Below are positions 17,288 through 17,621 of a DNA stretch of 17,621 nucleotides, piece by piece. Origin of the DNA: Synura sp. LO234KE (taxonomy: Eukaryota; Sar; Synurophyceae; Synurales; Mallomonadaceae); the NCBI GenBank assembly GCA_015143735.1, contig VKHC01000070.1, positions 1 to 17,621 of the forward strand. The letters run 5' to 3'. Each line of letters starts with the position of its first letter. Within the stretch, counting starts at the first letter, position 1. The notes under the pieces were generated by a model, which saw only the letters and a list, made by a program, of their open reading frames with translations, was not told the origin of the DNA and did no database searches. The translations under genes were made by a program, and so were the position numbers.

Positions 17288-17621
17288 CCAGTAGTACAAT
17301 ATGCAGCTACTATGCTGCAACAATATTTCTACACGTCTCAGCAAGGAAACTAACACAATCTCTAGCGAAAAAGCGGAACCACGACAAATCCAAGCATGCA
17401 GCAGGCCAGCGATAGCGCTGACGACTTCTATACCAAGGAAGGCCAATCACCGGAGTAATCCAAACTTGCTAGCTTTGGTTTTATAGCAGTTCACTTTTTG
17501 GAATTTGAAAATCATAAAGTCATGATTTTCTAAGCGAATTAAGTCGAATAGCGGCTCTGCAGTTCTTGTTTTTCAGTGCTGGTGCTGTTATTAGACAACT
17601 TAAAAACTCTAACGAGCTCTA
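17288..17621. other. Gene-free end of window
   Basis: No coding region or repeat is recognised except the small hairpin at 17507-17530, listed separately. Confidence 0.5.
17507..17530. repeat. Perfect small inverted repeat
   Basis: gaaaatcat and atgattttc are exact reverse complements (9 bp) around a 6-nt centre. It could be a hairpin, a protein-binding palindrome or the end of an unseen element. There is no T-tract after it. Confidence 0.5.

Overview
The window is nuclear DNA of a eukaryotic alga. Two neighbouring genes contain short introns (about 58-82 nt) with GT-AG borders. One of them encodes a protein whose N-terminus looks like a signal peptide followed directly by phenylalanine (VSG|FIP) and a Ser/Ala/Arg-rich stretch. 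That bipartite leader is known for proteins sent into complex red-lineage plastids (cryptophytes, heterokonts, haptophytes and relatives). The species cannot be fixed from the sequence alone.

Layout. 1-260: nothing recognised. 261-1200 (minus): decayed retroelement with an RNase H domain. 1201-2213: A-rich DNA without genes. 2214-3581 (plus): an odd stretch of short hydrophobic ORFs with partly repeated sequence, either an unrecognised intron-containing membrane-protein gene or its decayed remains. 3637-4841 (minus): a two-exon gene for a probable plastid protein of 377 aa. 4842-4988: a 147-bp divergent promoter region. 4989-9656 (plus): an 11-exon gene for an SMC ATPase that I assign to SMC3 of cohesin, about 1336 aa. 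9657-12386: 2.7 kb without genes, holding a 194-bp tandem array with units of 32 and 43-44 nt. 12387-15863: a C-rich decayed retroelement whose 3' part has an RNase H1-type hybrid-binding domain followed by an RNase H domain. 15864-16600: a large inverted repeat. 16605-16684: a second copy (about 88% identical) of the 80-bp segment at 12387-12466. 16901-17287: one unrecognised ORF. The rest is empty apart from a perfect small hairpin at 17507-17530.

The two secure host genes are divergent neighbours with no obvious functional link: chromosome cohesion and a plastid protein. They are flanked on both sides by retroelement debris that differs sharply in base composition.

The most notable points are: (i) the SMC3 homologue seems to lack the lysine pair whose acetylation stabilises cohesin in other eukaryotes; (ii) the right-hand element joins a hybrid-binding domain to RNase H, with no visible reverse transcriptase motif; (iii) the tandem array mixes two unit lengths that differ by an 11-nt block; (iv) three diverged repeat units lie in the 2.4-3.35 kb region. 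All family calls come from reading motifs by eye; no database search was run.
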